Assembly (NCBI GenBank): GCA_019843655.1
Contig: JACDQD010000003.1
Span: 25,532,224 to 25,596,223, forward strand
Direction of reading: 5' to 3'
Length of the DNA stretch: 64,000 nt
DNA from: Lethocerus indicus
Lineage: Eukaryota; Arthropoda; Insecta; Hemiptera; Belostomatidae
The position numbers and the translations under genes were made by a program. The notes beneath the pieces are model-generated. The model had not been told where the DNA came from, made no database searches, and saw only the letters and a list, made by a program, of their open reading frames with translations. Below are positions 1-12,600 of the stretch, piece after piece. Position 1 is the first letter of the stretch; each line of letters begins with the position of its first letter.

Positions 1-187
1 TACAATATTATGAAATTTGAAGTGGATGGCGAAATTCATTCTGAAAACCTTCGGCATTAGAACTTATATTGAGGCCGGTATTTCGTGTAAAATATAGAAG
101 ATCAATTTGGTATTCATGCAGTCAAACTGGGTCTCCGGAAATAGCCTAGTTCCACATATAGATATTTAAATTAAACTCATATATTAA

Positions 188-307
188 CCCCTAATTAAAA
201 CAAACATAGGAATTACTTTTCCATACCGGACAAAACCTTTTAAATACATTGAAAATGTAATATTGTAGTTTTATTTGACTGGAACAAAATTTATTGGTCT
301 CTAGGGG
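188..307. mobile_element. Possible TTAA-flanked miniature element (piggyBac-type MITE)
   Basis: TTAA at 184-187 is followed by CCCCTA. At the other end TAGGGG (302-307) is followed by TTAA (308-311). This gives a 10-bp inverted match including the TTAA, enclosing about 108 bp of AT-rich sequence. TTAA duplications and a C-rich start are features of piggyBac elements, and the larger element at 18016 also starts CCCC after TTAA. Only six terminal bases pair, so chance is a real alternative. Confidence 0.3.
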
Positions 308-2624
308 TTAAGAATAAATGGCTAATCTTTGTGTTATATTGGAAAAATGTCACGTAGCTCGGAGGAAGAAGAGAAAACCAAGGGGTATAACTCACGTTTA
401 GCGTCCGGTCTAATGTCTGCCATGACCCGAAGCAACGGGTCCTCCTTCCCTTACCTCAACCCTACTGCACACAGGTTATGCCACCGGGGTCAGGCCACCG
501 CAGTAAAATAAAAGTAGAATACTAAATATGTCCCGTCGACGCTGCGCACATTATTATCTAAATTTAAAATGTTCAACCGTTTCCCTCTCTGAATCGTCAG
601 CCGAAATTCCGCCTTCTCGGCTACTATTTACCCGACCGATTCCCAAGACGTTATGATCCATTACGAATTGTTACGTATTATTATTTCCCTAATATCGCTA
701 GCCTAAATTTCAACACAAACGCCAAATGGAGAATTCGGATCGCGGAATTGACATATGAACTCCGTTGTACCGAGTTGGTAGTGGATAGCCGATAATAAAA
801 ATAAAATCCCTAGAGCCGGCTAGGGGGGGGGGGTTTCGAGCGCCCCCATCTCCCCATCTGTGTGAGCGCACGTGTGGGAAAACAGCTTATCGGAAGGTGG
901 AACATCTCCTCTGGGAGTGTTTCCAAAAAGGTATCTTTTTCATTTTCTCTGGTAATTTACTCGACTGAGAGTGGTGGGGGCGGGGGAGTGGCTGGAGAGA
1001 ATGAAGAAAGGGAAGAGAGAGAAAGGCGGAGGGTGAGGGGGGATTGTATTCTCCCTGTTTGTTTGCTAGCGGCGGCGGCGAAAAATCGACCACATTCGGC
1101 CCTCAGTTTGATTGCTTCCTCTGTAAATGGAACATACCAGATAAGTGTACCAGATTCCCCCATACCTCGGATTTTAATAATAATCACCGCATCTTACGGT
1201 CGTTTGAAAAAAAATGGATGTTCCCTTTTTTCCATTTGGGAAATGCACTCCTTTTGATAGGTTATTCTTCTACTCGCGTTAACTGTTGCCGTTTCTAATT
1301 CACTAAGGTAACTGCATTATATTCCACAAATAATGATCGTCGCGTAAATTAACTATAAACGACCCCCTATCGTTCCGGGATTTTTCCTGTATTTTGATAC
1401 CACCCGAGCGGTCCCAAATGGAGGGAGGAGTTTTGGCCCTTTCTTTCTAGTGTTCCGAAGCATCATCAGGGTCCAAGTCGGATTTTAATATTTTAGAGTT
1501 TGTATCTACCAAAGTGATGCTTGACCTTATGCCCGCCTTATGTTGTATTTGTAACGGGCCCCTTGAATATCTTCAGCGACCTAACACAATTGACGGGCAT
1601 TTTCGCACAATTAGAGCTTGTTAACTACCGCCACGTGGTCGGGGTACCCTGAAATTTTCGCCCGTAATATTCATATGCCGATAGTTTCATACGACCGTTC
1701 ATATAATCGTTGATTGAAGCAATTCTGGCGTTATACAACATACCGATTTACACCGTCGTTGATCATTTGTCTGATCGGAGTAATGGTCTGTTACTTAAAG
1801 GAAGTAATGCGGAGTGCAATTTCCTAGATGTTCGGTGTTTTTTTTTCCACAGTTCGCTAGCTAGCCGTTTCCGCCGTAGAGGGGGCATTTGATGAGGGTC
1901 TGTATATTAATCATGGGGAGGGTGCAATTACGCGGCCCCACCGGCGAGCCTCTCACTCGCCGTCTCTCCCTCCAGATTTAATTGCGTTTCGGGTTTTTGT
2001 ACTGGTCAGCCGGTTTTTTCCTGTACTTCTTTCGGCCCGCTCCCCTATTTGATTCACACTCCAACTTGAGTGCCTCTATTTTTTGCGCCCCCAACAATTA
2101 AACATAGCCCCGACCGCTTAATTTAGACCTCGCGCTCGTATTACTACTGTCCGTGATTGGACTAATTGAATATCATTTAATTTTAATGTACCCCGACAAG
2201 ATTTGTACTAAACCAATAAACTGGGATTCCTTCGTGAAAGAATATCATTGCATGCCCGAGTTTCCTCTTATATGTGAGGTACTCGAAACTGATGAAGGAT
2301 CTTTTCACTACAGTATAACTGTTCACATTTGCAATGATATGGGTAATGTAATTCCAGGAAGGCAATGGTCCATTCAGGACAATCAGATACACCACGGAAC
2401 AATAATTGTGTTATTGGTGGTATGGATTTCGAAAAAGGATATCCTCACCGAATATTAACCCACTCGAGCTCAATTTTTTTTCGTTTTCCAATTTAAATCG
2501 CCAATAATCGATCGGAGTATTCAAAAAAAGGCCTCTGAAATAAATCTCCCCTTTATACTTTTTGCGTTCGTTTTCTCCTTTTTCTTTCCCCTTTCTTTTT
2601 CCCGATTTTTTTTTTAATATTCCA

Positions 2625-2650
2625 ATAAAGGCCCCCTGTAGGGCCTTTAT
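2625..2650. repeat. Perfect 10-bp inverted repeat (hairpin)
   Basis: ATAAAGGCCC and GGGCCTTTAT flank a 6-base loop. It sits after a T-rich tract and has no gene context. No function is assigned. Confidence 0.7.
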
Positions 2651-4182
2651 AATTGTAGGGCCAGTGGCGGGGGTGGGCGCCCCTCGCAGGGCCAGAAATA
2701 AATTACCCGTTCGGCTACGAGTTGTGCAGGGGAAGCTCGTGGAGGAAATGGGATTCGCTTCGTGCCCAGGATTAAAGGATTCCCGGCCAAGTGTACCTAA
2801 TACAGGCGAAAGTTTCGGTCGACACAGGAAGCAAGAAATAATACCAAAGGAAAATAAATATAGATTATGGCCGATACATGTCGTATATTAAAATAAATAT
2901 AGGCCACAGATACGAAATAAAGCTTTTATTGACTGCGGCCTTGACAATATAATAGCCTCTCACAATTTCGAGAGATATATGTATAGAATGTGATGCTGTG
3001 TATTATAGACTCACTAGTCTTTTTCAGTTTTTCAACGTAGGTTAGTTTATTAACAGATAAATTGGACTATTTCTCTTGAGGCGCAAATATCAAACCGACA
3101 GAAGATAATCACGATTCAATTATCAATATAGTTAATAAATGTATATGCGATTAAAAAAGACATTCGATTTAAACGAATTATAACAACAGTGTGCCAAATA
3201 GAGCTGTTACATTAATATTACGTCCAAATAATCGATATTATTCCGTAGTCCTTAGTACAGGAAGCGCTCACCTGAAGGTCCCAAATAGGTATGCACACGT
3301 TCGGACTGGGAAAATACACATTAATAAAGAACGGTAGTGAAACAATATTTGTTACCGACACACATTGCGCCAGAATTTTAATTGAGTTACGGAGCATATT
3401 CTTAAAAGTTTGCCTTGAGCCTGTTTAATATTCGGCGCCAGGCGGATCGTAATTAAACCAAGTGCTTTCCAAATAAACGTCTGAAAATAAACACGTTTGA
3501 ATCTACAAGGTAAAAATTTATTTCGCGTTTATCCTATGCTCACGGGTTATTTCAGTGCGTGAGTAATTTACTAATTGATTTTGAAACATCCCAATTCCAT
3601 ACCGTTCTCCTGCTCCCTCATTACGCACACGGAAATGAAAGTACATATCCAGAGATTTAGCGCGAGCGGAAAACGTTTAAAATTAAAATTATACTTTTAG
3701 CGGGGAAAAGTTTCTTATAGCACATACGAGGCCGAAATTTAATATAGCGCACGAGTTGGGGATATTCATATGAGTGGGAGGATCATAGCGATGACCGCTT
3801 CAGGAAAATGAGGCGGCAGTTAAAACCCAGAAGCGTTAGAGCTTATTTTTGCCAAGGTAAAGGAACAGAGACATGCGAGTTATTAGTAGAATTTCATGTT
3901 CAAAATATTATGAAATAAGTTTCTAATATTTTTCTCACAGTATATATCCTTCGTGAATATATAAAACATTAAAACGAGTCGTCAGTTCCTGATATTAATA
4001 CTATTTTAAATAATGCATTAACAAAACGTATGGCTGAAGGAAACCCTTTACTAAATTAGGATTGCAGATATAAACTAAATAAAAAATTAAGCGATGCTTG
4101 TAATGAAATCTGTTCCACATAAGTTCGTATATATTTAGACACATTTTCTTGTATAAAATGAGAAGATAAGTGGAAGACTGAC

Positions 4183-4390
4183 CTACGACGTCCAAGAAGC
4201 CGACTTGGCTCTTCATGGGGTCGGTGTTGATCTGGCACATGTACCAGCCCCTGTCCGACTCCCTCACCTCCTTGATGTGGAGGTACCAGGTCCTGTGGTC
4301 GCTGTGCGTCACGCCTATCCTGTGGTTCTTAGTTATCACGTGACTGTGAATCGTCAGTATCGTCTGCGTGTCCACGCGCAGCCATGCCAC
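4183..4390 (-). CDS. DIP: Internal exon of the same DIP-type Ig protein (rest of Ig domain 1)
   Basis: The minus-strand exon is bounded by a pyrimidine-rich acceptor ending TTTACCGCAG (4391-4400) and a donor GTAG|GTCAGT (cut at 4183/4182). It is 208 nt: 69 codons in phase 0 plus one base carried to the next exon. The translation begins VAWLRVDTQTILTI, continues HVITKNHRI, and ends ESDRGWYMCQINTDPM KSQVGFLDVV. It therefore has the Ig core Trp, the DxGxYxC-type motif with the second disulfide cysteine, and the QINTDPMKSQ signature shared by DIP proteins. That signature separates it from lachesin, which has a different C-terminal strand. The product should be a secreted or GPI/membrane-anchored multi-Ig receptor. 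The Ig2 exon is not visible below 4183, so the next intron exceeds 4.1 kb. An unrelated single-exon ORF is unlikely because splice sites and phases agree at both ends. Confidence 0.93.
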
Positions 4391-4684
4391 CTGCGGTAAA
4401 CAAAGAGTATTGTTCAATGAATAATTAGATCTTATCTGTTTTTCCATATTTACAGGAACGAAAATTTTTTGAAAATATTCTTGTTCTCGATCAAATAACA
4501 ACCTATTCCGAGGCAGCTAAATTGTCCCAATGTTAGTACAAATATTCCACTTAATTTAAAATTAAAATTAATCTTATATTAATAACCTATAACCTAACCC
4601 GATTGGATATTTATAATACAATTATACATTTATAATATATAGTTTAGAATACCTGTTTTGTGGTCTGCGAGGGGTTGGAATACC

Positions 4685-4794
4685 GTAGATTTCGTGTGTT
4701 TCTGTCTCCTATCTCTGGTCTTTTGCTAGACCGGTTTCGGCTGCTCGCCGTCTTCAGTAGCGTTACCGAGGAGGCAGAAACACACGAAATCTAC
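4685..4794 (-). ncRNA. Hammerhead-ribozyme-like motif with long outer stem (Penelope/retrozyme type)
   Basis: On the minus strand the motif reads: a 25-nt arm, GCTA, CTGAAGA (4751-4757), CGGC-GAGCA-GCCG, AAAC, CGGTC, TAGC, then the complementary 25-nt arm. CTGAAGA fits the hammerhead CUGANGA core, GCCGAAAC supplies the GAAA element and GGTC is the NUH cleavage triplet, so the expected cut lies between 4729 and 4728. GCTA/TAGC makes the inner helix I. The outer arms (4685-4709 and 4770-4794) match at 24 of 25 positions. Helix III is only CCGG with no loop. That is known for Penelope-like retroelement hammerheads, which are thought to act as dimers. One base after the core (C) is either unpaired or pairs with G12. 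It lies in the host intron in sense orientation, about 338 nt before the 3' splice site. No Penelope reverse transcriptase is nearby. Confidence 0.7.
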
Positions 4795-7700
4795 AATAAA
4801 TATATAAACGGACAAACGCCATTGGCACTGAATAGTGGCGGTAGCAAGTGAACGCCTTTCGTAGATAGCTTTATTGCACTAGTAACGATGTTTGAAACCC
4901 GAAAGCGAATCTGTATTAGTTATTTTAAATGTAGTGGGAACTAGGTCCGTGGGGAATTATGTAACATAGTAGAAGAGTTAAATTGGCTACTGGCGTCGTA
5001 ACAACGGTACTGAGCTTATGCGCCCAGTGTCAGACTAGTAAAAACTGAGCCGGAGCCCAGCACAATCCCCGCGGGGGGATGCGTGCGGGTTAATTCGCCG
5101 CGATGAGCCGATGCCGGCCCCGTCCCCTCACGTTGCTTTGACTTCCGGCCGGCGGCCCCCGAATTGTTTTCGGCTGACCGCGCACCGTTTAACTCCTGTC
5201 AACCTTATTCGGACCATAACACGCGGACCAGTACACCACATGCGTCACGATCTGTTACCAACGGGGTGGCCGTTAACGTCTTACATAATATATGTAATTG
5301 TATGATATTATGCAAAGTAGGTATTATTGATGTGATTATTCTACATTACAACCTTACTACTGTCATTATTGTAAACGGTCTATACACATCACATGTTTTT
5401 TTATTATCAGGTCTAACTCAGGAAGGCGGTTTGGTTGACCATTGAAACTTGGCAATTTCTATGTTTTTAACGAGACTGATAAAACCTAAGGAGGATTGTA
5501 TTGTTTCAAATTTTATTACATTAATTATATAATATATCTGGGGAATTTCGAGATACCATTGAAACCTAAATATTTTCCTTGTAGTTGTATGCATGCTTCC
5601 CAGATTTCATTGGCAATTGCAGCATTATTAAAACTGTAGTGAAAATAATATATTTAAGTTTATTCACAAGTATGTTCGATAACATACGGTAATATTATTA
5701 ACGGCTATAAAATACTAAATAACAGTTATTATTATAACAATATAATAATTGATTACTTTTTATTCACCCAACAAATCGAACAAAGATGCTGTTGTAATGT
5801 TTATATGCAAATAAACCGACAAAACATTGTGGACAAATGTAAATACTATCAATAAAGCTGATTTACAAAGTGAATATTTATACCAGAGATAAAAAATGAA
5901 TAAAGACAGCCTATACCCGAAATCTGATTCAATTTTACAATAATTTTGGATAAGACATGAAGAAACTCAGAAAAAGGAGTTAGTTTGAACTAAAAGATTT
6001 CACCGCCCCGCGTCCAAAATACGCCTGAAATATTCACAAAATAAAAGTGAGGCGATTATATAGAAAATTGGTTATAAAAAATGAGCGCTGTTTTTTCACC
6101 TGCCGGCCCACGCCGAGTCCTTTCATATTTTAAAATATGTTCTCGGTATACAATTTTAAAAACCCGACAGAGGGGTTTTTTTTTATAGTCGGTTGGCGAT
6201 GGACGAGGAGGAAATAAATCGGATGGCGCTGAACATGGGGGTGTTTAGCCACCTCCCGGACTGAGGGTGAAGCCAACCACACTACCCCCCCCCGCCCCAC
6301 CCAGCCAAGCCGGCCTCCAAGTTTTTATCTGAAACCCGGAATAAAAGTTTCAAAATCCCCCAGAACAATTTACGACCGAGGGAGGAATTTAGCGACCGAG
6401 GATAACTCAGACAGGAAAAGAATTTAATATTCATCCCTGTCTCGTACTCCGATTCCGATACTGTCCCATTCACAAAGAGTGGTGGCAGTGGGATAAAGAC
6501 TCATTTTCCATTATGTAGCCAGGGCCGTATTGGAAATTTGAGCGAGAATTTTCAATAATATTCACCCCGTATGTATTACTTCCTCGGGCCCGCATTCCAT
6601 CTTCCGGGAAAATTTCCGGAATTGGAACCGTATTAGAAACACTCCGCATGTTGAATGGAATATATTTGTAATTTTCTCAAGTTGCGCACACCTGGTAGTT
6701 TTTGACTGGATGAGAGACGCATTCGGACGAAAACTTAATATATGAAATTAACGCGAAATATTTCACGCTTGAAATCTGTGAAATAACGCACGAGTTGTTT
6801 CATTCATGAATCAACCAGAAACGCATTTAGCTAGTTTTATCTTCTCAAATACTGTTGCACGTCTGACGAAATATAATTCCCATTAAATATTATTTAAGCA
6901 TACATTACGCTCAATTTTGTACAAACACTGAGTAAATTTGAGGAGAGGAATTCCCGTTGATTATCTTTCTATTTTTATAATTAAAAAATCTGGCATACTA
7001 ATGGAAGAAATGTAATTTATGTTGCTTAGAGTCTTTCATTTTATCTTGAACATTAAGATAGGATATTAGAAAATTGTTTTTGGACCCGCAAAATGTTTTT
7101 AATGTGGTGCAAAAACTAAAAAATTAGTTTTTTCAATATTGCGAAAAATGATTTTTTAAAATAAATTTGCATATACGTTCGGTATGCAAAGTTGCATATT
7201 AACTAACCATCTAACTGATGGATAATTAATTGCATTATGTTTCGCACAAAAGTATTATGAGTATCAACTTCATCTTCCAGTTTATAATACTCTCACCTCA
7301 CTTCAGGCCGTTAAACCGCAGGGACAAAAGAAAATCACCAAACATTTGCGGCTTATCCCAACTGTATTGTTTTCCTTTACTTTAGTAAGTTTGGATCTCC
7401 AAGAAATATCTGATCGCACTAAAGTCCGTAATCAAAATCCGATTAAAGGAATCACGATAGAATAAACGTTTAGTATTTTCTTCATTTATTCTATTGTATA
7501 ACTAATAGAACCTAGGATGACGTATCGAGTGTTTGGAAATAAAATTACTTTAAAAATTTATCAACCAAAGGGCGATAATTGTACAAATCAAAAATGATTA
7601 TTGTAATTATGTTACTTCGAATATAGGGTACGCAAAGTAGATGGGAGAATTTGCTCCTGGTATGTAGGTGAGCGAGGGTTCAAGTCGTACAGGAACAACT

Positions 7701-8957
7701 AACTAATCACGTCCTGTTACTCGGGGGATGAAAAGTAGGTGGTTGTTTGGGGTCGGGGGTGTGTTGGGGGTGGGTGCGGAATGAGAGGGGCCGTGTTGCC
7801 TAATAGCCCCCCGGCCGGGGGAACAAGCCCCACGCTGCTGAGTAGACACCAACATCGGTCACGTCCCGCAGGGGCTCACCGCTAAGGGGACTTATCGCGA
7901 CTTCGCCCAATCGGACGGCATTTGTTAAAAGTCGCAAGCTCCAACACCCCCAACCCTGCAACAAGATTACAGGTAGTTTTCCAAACACGTTCGATCTGTT
8001 ACAATTTCTCAGACCTATGTCGAATGGGCCTTTCGTTTGTAGGGGTACAGTTCCCAATCTCAAGGAAATGCCTCATCTCCTTTTCAGATAACATAAGTCT
8101 GACTTACATACAAATTGTTTTATAAGAAATCAATAATAAATATAAGACACTTCTTGCGGAACAGCGAGATTTCGTAATAGTATTCTTGATCTTCCTCTAC
8201 TTGCCGATCTGGTTCTATTACTAGTTTCAGCATCTTATAATCTTCAGTCGCATTCGTCATTAAACCTAATCAATACCGTATGAATCCAATTTCACCCTCG
8301 TTCTCATACAATCGTTTTATACATGTTATTAGTTAAATATCAATATGAAACTATCTGAATACTGGAAAGTATCAAATCATAGCACCCGAAAGGGAACGGT
8401 ATACAGGAAATACATTCCGTATTTTAGCGAGTATTAATGAAGGTGTAATTTGCGACCTTGTTTCTAATCCCGACGCCATTACGGGCTCAATAGAAGCGCG
8501 GTTTTCGCTCACAAAAGTTCAAACCGGGCGACAAACTCGGCCTGCAATAGGGCGGGGGTACAAAATCCGACGTGAGCCGAGAGCTAAATTAGCCGCGTAA
8601 ATATTAATTAGGAAACCGGCGGGGCAGCCGTGCGAGGGAGCGGGTAGGCGTGCCTAGGGTAAACAAGCCCAGCCACTGTCTCCGTATAAATACGGCCCGT
8701 GTGCAAGTGTCCCCGATTGGAACAACTTGGGCTCTTCTCTGTTTGTTTGTTTGCCATACCGAAAGCGAGGGTGGGCCGCGACACTCGCCTAGGGTTTGGA
8801 GTCGAAAAGGGCGGTTTTATTCGGGTGGTGGTGTCGTGACCGAATTTATTTTTAATCAACCGCTCTTCGGGCTTCGATTAATTAGTACCGATTTAATTAG
8901 TAAAAGAAACTTCGAATGTTCTACCCAAAAATTGACTGAAGTTCACTTTTACTGTCC
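4795..8957. other. Intronic sequence without recognisable genes
   Basis: No family-level coding match was found on either strand. Small structures include an AAAAACCC/GGGTTTTT hairpin ending in a T run near 6160-6183, a 9-bp AAAAACTAA/TTAGTTTTT hairpin near 7111-7134, and a C run at 6285-6294. A GC-rich patch at 5060-5160 and a G-rich patch at 7740-7800 contain only short chance frames. Confidence 0.5.
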
Positions 8958-8968
8958 AGCTTCTTGGA

Positions 8969-9502
8969 CCTGGTGCAAACAATGGAGGGTGAAAGTGAAA
9001 AGCTCTAAATCTACTCCTATTCCCACCCAACAGCAGGCTCGCTACCTTGGGCTCTATATAGACGAACGACTCACGTGGAATCCCCATACCCGACTGAAAA
9101 GAACAGATCTAAATCGCAAATTTGGACTGTTGAGACCTCTTTTGAAAAGGACATCAAAACTGACAATAGTCAACAAGCTGACAATATATAAAGCCATACT
9201 AAAACCGACATGGACATACGGAATAGAACTATGGGGTTCCGCCAAAAAATCCAACATCGATCGCATCCAAACATTCCAGTCAAAAGTCCTTCGTACCATC
9301 CTAAATGCTCCCCGGTATGTTTCTAACCGAACAATCCATAATGACCTCAACATACCGACAGTCGACGAAGTCGCAAAATCACGCTACCTTAAATTCCATT
9401 CCCGTCTCTCTCCACATCCAAATCTACTCCCTTTCCTCTGTTACCCATCCATTATCCGCCCCGCGTCGGCTTAAACGCCACTGGCCTAGGGACCTTCTGT
9501 AG
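8969..9502 (+). pseudogene. Reverse transcriptase C-terminus, Jockey-like LINE (decayed)
   Basis: Recognisable blocks in order are TWCKQWRVKVKSSKS, YLGLYIDERLTWNPH (9049-9093), KLTIYKAILKPTWTYGIELW, FQSKVLRTILNAPRYVSN and RTIHNDLNIPTVDEV. These are the conserved thumb and post-catalytic blocks of insect Jockey-clade reverse transcriptases. The YxDD catalytic region is missing because of 5' truncation. About 15-20 residues are missing between the KS block and PIPTQQQARYLG, an in-frame deletion. The frame stops at 9474, but the family ending RRLKRHWPRDLL continues in another frame to 9502, so there is a frameshift near 9420-9440. Copy 2 has this last part uninterrupted. The open frame extends upstream to 8650 only by chance; that part is host sequence. 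Confidence 0.85.
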
Positions 9503-9637
9503 GCCGGATACAGGTCAAAAGTACCATCACTGGATGGCGTCTTTATCGGGCGAAACAAGACGAACAAGCCAAACAATCCGCCATTGTACTTATAACTAAT
9601 ATTAGTTGATTGTACAATAAATAAAGTTTTAAAAAAA
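8969..9637 (+). mobile_element. 5'-truncated Jockey-like LINE, copy 1, with A tail and target-site duplication
   Basis: The segment encodes the C-terminal part of a Jockey-clade reverse transcriptase, then a 3' UTR, a polyadenylation-like AATAAATAAAG and an A8 tail (9631-9638). It is flanked by near-identical 11-mers: AGCTTCTTGGA (8958-8968) and AGTTTCTTGGA (9638-9648), differing at one base. The last A of the tail and the first base of the repeat cannot be distinguished. These fix the insertion limits. The 3' UTR (CCATCACTGGATGG… GTTGATTGTACAATAAATAAA) aligns with copy 2. 5' truncation is typical of LINE insertion by target-primed reverse transcription. Diverged duplications and a frameshift show the insertion is old and dead. 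Confidence 0.85.
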
Positions 9638-9648
9638 AGTTTCTTGGA

Positions 9649-12600
9649 ATCATGCGGCATTAATATTGTAAGGACTTTGTACAAGAATGTTATAATTATT
9701 ACTAAATGAATCATCCGAAGCATCGATCACTCACTTGAGAGGGTAGTATAACTTGAACTATGGCGAGTATAATTAAAATCTATGTGATAGAGAACTCATG
9801 GAGCGGACTAACTTGACCCATTCGTGTTCCCAGCATTTAGGAGAGTGCTCCCTTAAATTCTGTATACAACATTCGGTTCGTTAATGGGATCCGACATACG
9901 ATTCAACGGCAACCCCCCCGAAGGGAGCGGGAGCGTTAATTGTGGCGTCCAGGAGGGGGGCGAAGGAGCCGACACTTCACTTCTTTCCTCTCCCCATCCC
10001 CCACCCCGTATTGACATTAGACGGTCCCTCTCATCACCCTTAATGAAGGTCTGACATTTAAGGGATAACGGCCCCTTAGTTGCGGTGGCCTGGCATTTGG
10101 GGCCCTTCTACGACGACTGGCCCTTCGCTCGGCACTGGGGCATCTTCTATCACGGGCCAAATGCCAAAAATCAAAATGCCCTTAGCCGATAACTAAGTGT
10201 TTTCAATCGACCTTATTTCTAATTGGAAATCGGTTGCAGTATAGGAAAGGTTGCACCGAAACAAGACGGATGTCGAGGCCTCAGATTTATTACCACTTCG
10301 AGCTCCTATAAGTCATCTAACGTGTGGGCATGATATAAATTACCCTGTTACCGCAACAGTAATATACTACAGTACTAACAAATTATTATTCAACTTGTTC
10401 TTTTATAATTTTGTAATTTCAACTAGGATTTCGATACTCCACTGGGAATTTTATTCTGTAAACCGTAAATGAAAGTTCTAATTCGGTGAACTCTAATTGT
10501 ACAAAGACATCCAGTTCAGTTTACTGTTTCAAGTGTTTACAAACATTCCCCCACCGACCGACTTTATTTACGAATACCGATTGTATGTGCGGTTCTGTTT
10601 TTCGGGGTAATCGGCAAACACTAACCGGCGGTTACGGCCAGCTCGTTTACGTTGGAGCCACATTTCCAGGGGCGGGCCAAGGGGACGGCGGCTGACTAAT
10701 TTCGCCAGATTTAGCCGGCCGGAGCGGGGGGCAAAGCGAAAAATTGTCGAGCCCAGTGCGGTGGACGTTTGGGGGCGGCAAACAATAGTCGCTCTGTGCC
10801 ATTAGCGCCCTATGTAAATGACAAGAGCCACCCCCGCCCCCTCCACACCCCAAACCTGAAACCGTAACAAAAAACTGGCAAATATACGTTCGGATGGAAA
10901 CGCTCGCCTCGCGTTTTTTTTTCCGTTAAGTTTTTTTTTTGTTCCCGAGACCCCTCTGTGTATCCTGACTCACCCCGAAATGAATGTTTGAATTTCACTC
11001 ATCCGCATTTTCCCGGGCTACGTACCGATGCTATATTTGTCAATTTCATCCCGACGCTTTTCCAGCCTAATAATGTCCTTCGCAATCGCGCCTCTATTTT
11101 TATACGGCCGTACAATGTATTGTTTTCAGAGTCAATTATTCCTAAAGGGTGAGTCCCGGTATCGGTCAATTTGGATTCTCCCGGCCGAATTTTGCGAATA
11201 TATAAAACAGTTTTATGAATAATTATTAAATAGGTAGAATCGGACAATATATTTATCCAAAAATATTTAACAGTATTGCGGATTGTAATTTTTCACCTTT
11301 TCCATAAGAATGATATTGGTTGAGGTATTTTGCAACCTGAGACACTTCGGTATGATCCATTTCGGCAGTATTACAAAATTTTGCAAACAGTAGCCTACGC
11401 GTAAAAACCGTTACGAATTTTGATGAGCGGGGTAAATTCGCCGCGAAATTTATGTCCACATGATTCCATCTTAGAAAATGAGTATGATGATTTAAAATTT
11501 ATTTAATCCATATGTCCTCAATAGGAATGTCAACTGCTACATAACATGTATTAGGTAACAACCAACAGACGACTAAGAGGTCCTTATTCATCCTCTAGTT
11601 TATGATAATTTTACTATTATTCATGCTATGCAATTACCTCACGGTGCACACAGGTACACATTTTTTAACATTTTTATATTCATATTTATTGATTCTATGC
11701 ACACTACTGTTGATACTTTTGTTAATTCCCCGACTAAATGATTTTTTTAGATTTCAAGAACATACATCGATCGTGCCTGATTTCGGTTGTCGCTAAAACC
11801 AAACCCAATCCTGTGTCCTGTGTGTCTCCGATGGCGTACGGAGCGCGTGACCGAACGGGCAGTCTAATTTAGTTAGCCCAAATGAACTAACATCGTCGTC
11901 GGTCGGGCTCCATATTGTAACGAACTAAGTTGGTGAAATAAGTGGAAGGGGTCGGCGGCGGTGGACGGGGCCATTAGTGCACAAAACCGAGGCCCCCGGG
12001 GCCCCCAACTTTGACCCCACTCGATATTGACCCTGCCCCACTCCACAATCCGACACCGCATTCTCTCTAGTTTTCTTAGTTCGACCAATCCCCGCTCAAT
12101 ATAAACTTCATTAACCTTACCCAATTAACGGCCCGTGCTAGCCAATATTTTTATACTGAACGCGCCATGACCATGAAACCAAATAGGCGAATGCCTATAA
12201 AACAACCACTCTGATAGAACTATTACTATAGTCATTCATTGTACATGGAATAATTAAATTGATTAGTAAAGTGAAGTTTGCGAGCGGGTGGTCGTGTTTT
12301 GGCAGGTAGTCTTTCAGGTTATGTTCCAGCTAATCGTACACACGAGTAAGCTCAGTAAGGTCCAATAAATTTGCACATTTAAGACGGTAATGAGCGACGT
12401 AATTTTTTATCGCCGGAAAGAGAAGATAGAGAGAGAGAGAGAGAAAGGACGATCGAATGGCGATTTGTATCATAGGGGTCAATGGAGATTCGGAGGTAGG
12501 GGCTGACAGATGGGGCCGCAGCGCGATTAATTATTACCGCGATTAATTACCAAGCGCCATATCGGATTTTTCCGGCCCATCGAACTAGGTAAAGGTAAAG

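Larger units (their letters stand above)
1..4182. other. Non-coding, probably the next intron of the DIP-type gene
   Basis: No exon with a recognisable protein family was found on either strand. Visible items are a possible TTAA-flanked mini-element (188-307), an 11-base G run at 823-833, a GA-rich patch near 1005-1040 and a hairpin at 2625-2650. A 101-codon open frame at 2153-2458 matches nothing I know and is probably chance. The intron assignment is inferred from the exon that ends at 4183. Confidence 0.6.

Noticed and set aside
6160..6183. Hairpin followed by a T run, like a bacterial terminator
   Set aside because: The setting is an insect intron with no bacterial genes. The AAAAACCC/GGGTTTTT pairing next to homopolymer A and T is likely chance.
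7677..7687. GGTTCAAGTCG resembling a polymerase III B box
   Set aside because: No A box is present at tRNA spacing and no cloverleaf forms.
8650..8968. N-terminal half of the long plus-strand frame joined to the LINE
   Set aside because: The target-site duplication at 8958-8968 shows the LINE begins after this point. The upstream frame is host sequence open by chance.
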